Assembly (NCBI GenBank): GCA_019671005.1
Contig: CM033744.1
Span: 4,616,208 to 4,680,207, forward strand
Origin: Hibiscus mutabilis
Lineage: Eukaryota > Streptophyta > Magnoliopsida > Malvales > Malvaceae
DNA: 64,000 nucleotides
Direction: 5' to 3'
Part shown: positions 59,588 to 64,000 of the stretch, one piece after another
Layout of the letters: each line of letters starts with the position of its first letter
Position numbering within the stretch: position 1 is the stretch's first letter
Position numbers and translations under genes: made by a program
The notes under the pieces: model-generated
The model's database searches: none
What the model was told of the DNA's origin: nothing
The model's input: only the letters and a program-made list of their open reading frames with translations

Positions 59588-60357
59588 TAGGCCGGTAAAC
59601 GAACCAAACAAACACGAACGATGGTGTGTTTATGTTCGTTCATTTAACTTTAGCCGAACAAATGAATGAACACGAACATAATGAACACAAAATTTCTTGT
59701 TCGTATTCGTTCGTTAAGGAATGTAGCTTGTTCGTGTTCGTTCGTTCAAATGATAAACGAACACAAACTAACATAAACGAACAAAAATGAACACAAACGA
59801 ATATAAGTGAACATAAATAATATATATGTTAAATATTTAATATTTTAGGTTAATTCGATTAATTCAGTTAATTAACCGATTTAAAGCAAATTAATCGATA
59901 ATTAAAATTTGAAAAAACTCTTAATCATTAGCCGAAATCTAAAATTATCTAACAAATTAGCCAATTTTGTTTTGGTTCGGTTGGTTAGTTCGGTTTAACC
60001 GAATAATGGACACCCCTAGCCGATAAGAAGGAAGTTTTTAACGAGTCGTAAAATAGGACTTGTCAACTCGAATAACTCAAAAAAATTTTACTCGACTCAA
60101 CTTGATCTAATGCTCACCCCTAGACATATGTGAATAAATTTAAACGAACATAAATGGACATAAACGAATGAACATGAACGAACGAATTACCTAACGTTCA
60201 CGAACATAAATAAACGAGCGAGCCCTTTGTTCATGTTCGTTCATTTAATTAAACGATAAAAAAATTTATTCATGTTCGTTCGTTTAATAAATAAACGAAC
60301 TTCCTTCCGAACGATTCACGAACAATTTGCTGAATGTTCGGTTCGTTTACAACCTTA
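59588..60357. mobile_element. hAT-type element with exact 8-bp TSD
   Basis: Inverted ends: TAGGCCGGTAAACGAACC at the left and, reversed, TAAGGTTGTAAACGAACCGA at the right. Exact CATTTTAT duplications flank it at 59580-59587 and 60358-60365. Most of the interior is dense with GAACGAAC/GTTCGTTC words in both orientations. The middle, about 59825-60125, is different sequence (GGTTCGGTTGG, then the GAGTCGTAAAATAGG segment also found at 120-200) and is probably a nested insertion. Confidence 0.85.
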
Positions 60358-60365
60358 CATTTTAT

Positions 60366-60550
60366 GTTTTTTCTTCTTTTATTTACTTGTATAATTATTT
60401 TGCAAAAACCTATCTTTTTATACCATAGTTTATTTATTGAGGGTCAAATTGTGATTTTTGTCCTTGTGTTATATTCAATTTTGAGATTTAATCTTTATAA
60501 ATTGTAAGTTTGCATAATTATATCCTCATTTGTTATATTATTTTGAACGA
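60366..60550. other. Intergenic spacer with MITE fragment
   Basis: Contains GTGATTTTTGTCCTTGTGTTATA..GAGATTTAATC, the same kind of fragment as at 42065 and 38821. No gene. Confidence 0.4.
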
Positions 60551-60559
60551 AACGTGTTT

Positions 60560-60750
60560 AGGGACGGACGCAGGATTTTATATTAGGGGGCGAACATATA
60601 AAATTTTAAGGAGGCGAGCTTAAAAATTTTAGGGGGCGAAAATAGATTTTTAATATAAAATACATAAATTTTTTAAAATTCTAAATTATATATATATTTC
60701 AAATTTTTAGGGGGCGACTACCCTTCCAGCCTCCTCCGAATCTATCACTG
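60560..60750. mobile_element. 191-bp MITE with exact 9-bp TSD
   Basis: Exact AACGTGTTT duplications at 60551-60559 and 60751-60759 bound the element. The left end is AGGGACGGACGCAGGATTT and the right end, reversed, CAGTGATAGATTCGGAGG, weakly similar. The interior repeats TTTTAGGGGGCGA three to four times. A 9-bp duplication points to the Mutator superfamily, although the GGACGCAGGATT start is also known from other plant MITE groups. Confidence 0.72.
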
Positions 60751-60892
60751 AACGTGTTTATTTGATAAAAAATAACTAAAGAGGTGTCGACAAAAAAACT
60801 TATAACAATAAAAATAAAATATGTTACAAAAATAGACAAAAGCATCCAACATTTATACAAATAAATGAAAAAATTATTAACATAAATATTTT

Positions 60893-61116
60893 AATTACGC
60901 ATTTGGTCTTCATTAATTATACATTTTATTAATTTAGTTTAAATTAATAAATTTAATCGTGTCACCAAATGATTTGAGGAAAATAAAAAAAAAAGCGAAT
61001 ATAAATGAAAAGACTTGAACATGGATATGGTAGAGTGAAAGAAAAAATATTAAATTAAATTAAAATTAGGACTAAATTAATATAATGTATAAATAATAAA
61101 GATTAAATGTGTAATT
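60893..61116. mobile_element. Foldback element with 45-bp arms
   Basis: 60893-60937 and 61072-61116 are inverted copies of one another with about 5 mismatches in 45 bases (AATTACGCATTTGGTCTTC against AATTACACATTTAATCTTT). The loop of about 134 bp is A-rich with no coding signal. A transcript through it could form a hairpin. Confidence 0.7.
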
Positions 61117-61267
61117 GAAAAAAATTGTTTAATTGACACGTCAGTATATCCATTAACTTTTAATTGTTAGTAGCTCGATTGATATCATTTAAATAATTAA
61201 ACAGTCTGATTGATAAAATTAAAAGATCAGTAATCAAGATAGAACTTCCCTTATAAATAAGTGACTA

Positions 61268-61445
61268 CATAGGTAGTTTATCTAGTTGCTCCAGCGGAAT
61301 AAGGAGCTAGATCTTTTAAGCAATGTTAAAAGTTCAAATCATAACATAGTGAATGGAAAAAACTGGGTCATGAGGGTCCTTTCATATTGTACCAAAACTC
61401 AATCTGAATTAGTGGTAATTAAAAAAAATCCATTGATAAGACCAC
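61268..61445 (+). repeat. SINE-like fragment
   Basis: TAGTTGCTCCAGCGGAATAAGG may be a decayed A box, and AAAAGTTCAAATCATAAC fits a Pol III B box (GGTTCAAATC). It ends in GGTAATTAAAAAAAATCC. Weak but ordered correctly. Confidence 0.35.
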
Positions 61446-61833
61446 TTTGTCAATGGCAGATTGGAGACTATCTAAAAATTGGGAGGTCACATGTTTCCCA
61501 CAGCTCTTTAGCCTCTCATTTTAAGGAAACACCTTAACAATTTTCTTTTACCACTCTCCCTATCCTATCCAACCATAATATTTTGAAGCAAAAATCTGCA
61601 CAATTCAACCTCCTTTTGTTCACAAACCATTCTATTTCTTATAAAATTCATCAAAATTCAATCTGACTTTTCCTTTTTGGAACACATTTTTAATCCAAAA
61701 TATGTTGTCCCTCTTTGCATAGGGTAGAGCTCTTGTTGCCCGTCTGATTGGGGAGACTTTCATGATCATATAGGAAAATTGTATGGTATTGGTGTTTTTC
61801 CAATTGCTTCTCATAGATTGATACCTTTCGGAA
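61446..61833. other. Upstream region of the second pectinesterase pseudogene
   Basis: No separate gene recognised. Minus-strand frames at 61632-61979 and 61690-62001 are shadows of the pectinesterase coding strand. CT-rich stretches near 61546-61575 could be promoter or leader sequence. Confidence 0.4.
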
Positions 61834-63646
61834 ATGTCGACGGGTGATCTGGAGAGGCAGAAGAGAATCACCATCGTCGCGCTTTGTTCCGTCATGTTGG
61901 TGTCGATGGTGGTTGTGGTGGTGTTCAGCATTAAAATCAGCAATAGCGGCGACTCCAATGACGATGACGATAAAATCAAAACAGGGGATAAAAATGCTCA
62001 CACGGCTCCTTCAATGAAGGCGATCCGATCCATCTGTAAACTGACTGATTTCAAGAGGACATGCATGAAGTCATGGCCGAGTCCGGCAATACGACGGACG
62101 TCAAAGAACTCATCAAGGCGGCGCTCAAGGCCACAATTAAGTACTTGCGTCGAGCCTCTAAGAATTTGACTGCCTCGAGAGACCTTCAGAAGGATCCGAG
62201 GAATAAGACAGCATTGGATATATGCAAACAACTAATGAGGTACAGGGTATACGAACTACGGAAATCGTTCAAAAAAATCGTTGAGTTTGAAAGTGCGCCG
62301 ATTGATAAAATGTTGGCCGACCTGAGGATTTGGTTGAGTGCTACAATCACCAACCAAAGGACTTGCTTAGATGGATTCAAAAATGCAACCACTGACGCTC
62401 GGAAGACGATGAAAAAGGCATTGACTATTTCCATGGAGCTAAGCAGAGATGGCCTTGCCATAATCAGTAAGCTAGGCGACTTACAAGACAGTGTACGCCG
62501 ACGCCTACTTAGCAATGATGAAGTTTCCGTTACAGGCGGGCGTAGCAATTCTGATTTCGGTACCGATTTAGAGAATGTATTTGGCCATCGTCTACTCCAA
62601 GTGAACAAAGCTGATGTTGTTGTGGCCTAGGATGGTAGTGGAAGGTTCAAGACCATTAAAGGTGCAATGAGTAGTATACCCCTTAATTCTCCTAAGCCTT
62701 TTGTGATATATATCAAGGAAGGTATTTACAGGGAGAATATCGAATTCGGTTATAGGATGAAAAATGTGGTGCTAATAGAAGACGGTAAAGAGAAAACCCG
62801 AATTACCGGTCGCCGCAACAATGCCGATGGCATTCCAACCTTTAGGACTGCTACAGTAGGTACGAGTACGAATTAAACATTCTTTTCATGTATATATGTT
62901 TTGTTTCTAACAAAATGATAGTCCAATTGATGTAGCTGTTAACGGAGACAAGTTCTTCGCCAAGAACATTGGATTCGAGAACTCGGCTGGGGCAGCCAAA
63001 TTACAAGCTGTGGCATTGATGGTGATTTCCGATTTCACCGTCTTCTACAACTGCTCAATAGACGGTTACCGGAACACATTTTACGTCCACAGCAAACGCC
63101 AATTCTACCGCAGTGCACTATCACCGGGACGATTGATTTCGTGTTTGGCGATGCCGCTGCAGTTTTCCAAGACTGCGCATTCCTCGTCCGGAAGCCATTA
63201 GATGGACAAAAAGACGTCGTTACGGCACACACTCGATCTGACGTTCGACAACTATCGTCATCCAAAACTCGTCATTTACGGCTGCTCCGGAAATGGTACA
63301 TATGAAGCCCAAGTACCCTCCGCGTGGGAAATTTGCGAGAACGATCGTCGTGGAATCTTACCTCGACGATTTGATTAAACCGGAAGGGTGGACATTGTGG
63401 GATGGTACATGGGGGATAAACACTTGTTTTTACTCCGAGTTCAATAACCATGGCCCTGGTTCGCCCATGACGGCTCGTGTTCAATGGCCCGGAATTAAGG
63501 AGATCACAGCGGAAACTGCACGTGAATTCACTCCGAAGGCCTTCTTCAATGGGGCTGACTCATGGATAACGGCTAAAGGAGTGCCGTATACCCCAGGTTT
63601 TTTTAACAATAATGCGGTGAACGCACAACAAATTACCACTTGGTAA
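61834..63646 (+). pseudogene. Pectinesterase with inhibitor pro-region (PMEI-PME), broken copy 2
   Basis: The ATG at 61834 starts a polar N-terminus followed by a hydrophobic anchor (ITIVALCSVMLVSMVVVVVF), as in type-I pectinesterases. A PMEI region follows: ICKLTDFKRTCMKS, NTTDVKELIKAAL, NQRTCLDGF. The pro-region ends with a processing-like RRRLLS (62500) and a second basic-Leu-Leu site HRLLQ. The PME domain starts DGSGRFKTIKGAM. The exon boundary is 62859 (donor GTACGA) to 62936 (acceptor GTAG). Later parts are FTVFYNCSIDGYRNTFYVHSKRQFYR and, after frame changes, ARTIVVESYLDDLI..WTLWDGTW..GVPYTPGFFNNNA to the stop at 63646. Damage: frameshift near 62065, stop near 62628 where Gln is usual, frameshifts near 63115 and 63200-63300, and loss of the YLGRPW catalytic motif near 63310. 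Confidence 0.85.
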
Positions 63647-64000
63647 ATTAGCATATATTGTAAAGATTGCTTGTAAATGTAAAGAATAGACCACAGTTTT
63701 GTCATTACCACTTGGTATCTCCAAATTTATTTCAAGGGTAAGTGTTTCAAAGGGCTGTAATTTGAACATTAATTAAAAAACATTTAATTTTAAAGACCTA
63801 ATAGAAATAAGATTATTATTTGACACGCAAATCGTGTAAAAGTATTACACAATTCTTACTAATTGAACTATAAAATTTCTAACTCGAGAATTCTAAACTT
63901 ATTTATAGTTGATTAGAAAAAAATAATTATTTATAGTTTTTCTATTAAAAGGAAGAAATAAATAATAGTTAATTATTATTATGAGTAAGTGAATAATTAA
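63647..64000. other. AT-rich 3' flank, nothing recognised
   Basis: A second short copy of TTACCACTTGGTA near 63707 repeats the end of the pectinesterase coding region (63634-63646), a small local duplication. Otherwise plain AT-rich sequence to the end of the window. Confidence 0.4.

Overview
This is nuclear DNA of a flowering plant, almost certainly a eudicot. The genes have GT-AG introns in AT-rich DNA, the gene families are plant-specific (phloem-protein-2 F-box protein, DUF1399 protein, plant pectinesterases with an inhibitor pro-region), and much of the window is retrotransposon and MITE sequence. LTR ends of the TGTAACxCCC type and the gene families would suit Malvaceae (cotton and relatives), but that is a guess. 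I see no prokaryotic feature, CRISPR array, operon, rRNA gene or convincing tRNA gene.

Layout. 0-5 kb: a TIR element (718-1558) and a three-exon F-box/PP2 lectin-like gene on the minus strand (2416-3449). 5-26.7 kb: one nested transposon block. A LINE (outer ends 4977-26699, 12-bp target duplication) lost its middle and was then split by two LTR-type insertions. Element A (6426-21319, exact 5-bp TSD TAAAC) is a defective Ty3/gypsy element whose internal region occurs twice, giving LTR-int-LTR-int-LTR. Element B (21981-26317) is a roughly 4.3-kb solo LTR of a related family, itself carrying a hAT-type MITE and two tandem-repeat arrays. 26.7-35 kb: foldback elements, SINE-like pieces, an unclassified dispersed repeat and a decayed LINE ORF1 (about 30950-32425, minus). 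35.6-41.5 kb: an intact eight-exon DUF1399 gene (758 codons plus stop) whose introns hold several MITE-like repeats. 41.5-47 kb: intergenic DNA with a hAT-type MITE bounded by an exact 8-bp TSD. 46.9-53.1 kb: a nearly full-length but mutated LINE on the minus strand with an exact 15-bp TSD. 54.2-57.1 kb: an intact seven-exon F-box/LRR gene, FBL3-like (654 aa). 57.4-63.7 kb: two broken pectinesterase genes in tandem, the first interrupted by a 230-bp solo LTR, with three small inverted-repeat elements between them.

Three genes look able to make full proteins: the PP2-B-like F-box protein, the DUF1399 protein and the FBL3-like protein. The two F-box proteins would be substrate-recognition parts of SCF ubiquitin ligases, one reading glycans or other ligands through a PP2 domain and one using leucine-rich repeats. 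The two pectinesterases would have acted on cell-wall pectin but carry frameshifts and stops. I found no undescribed multi-gene system. The most informative content is the recombination history written into the nested retrotransposons, and the dense arrays of CGTATCGGTACG-like palindromic words shared by two different LTR families.

Exon limits were worked out by reading splice sites and reading frame. Identity statements are by eye, not by alignment software.
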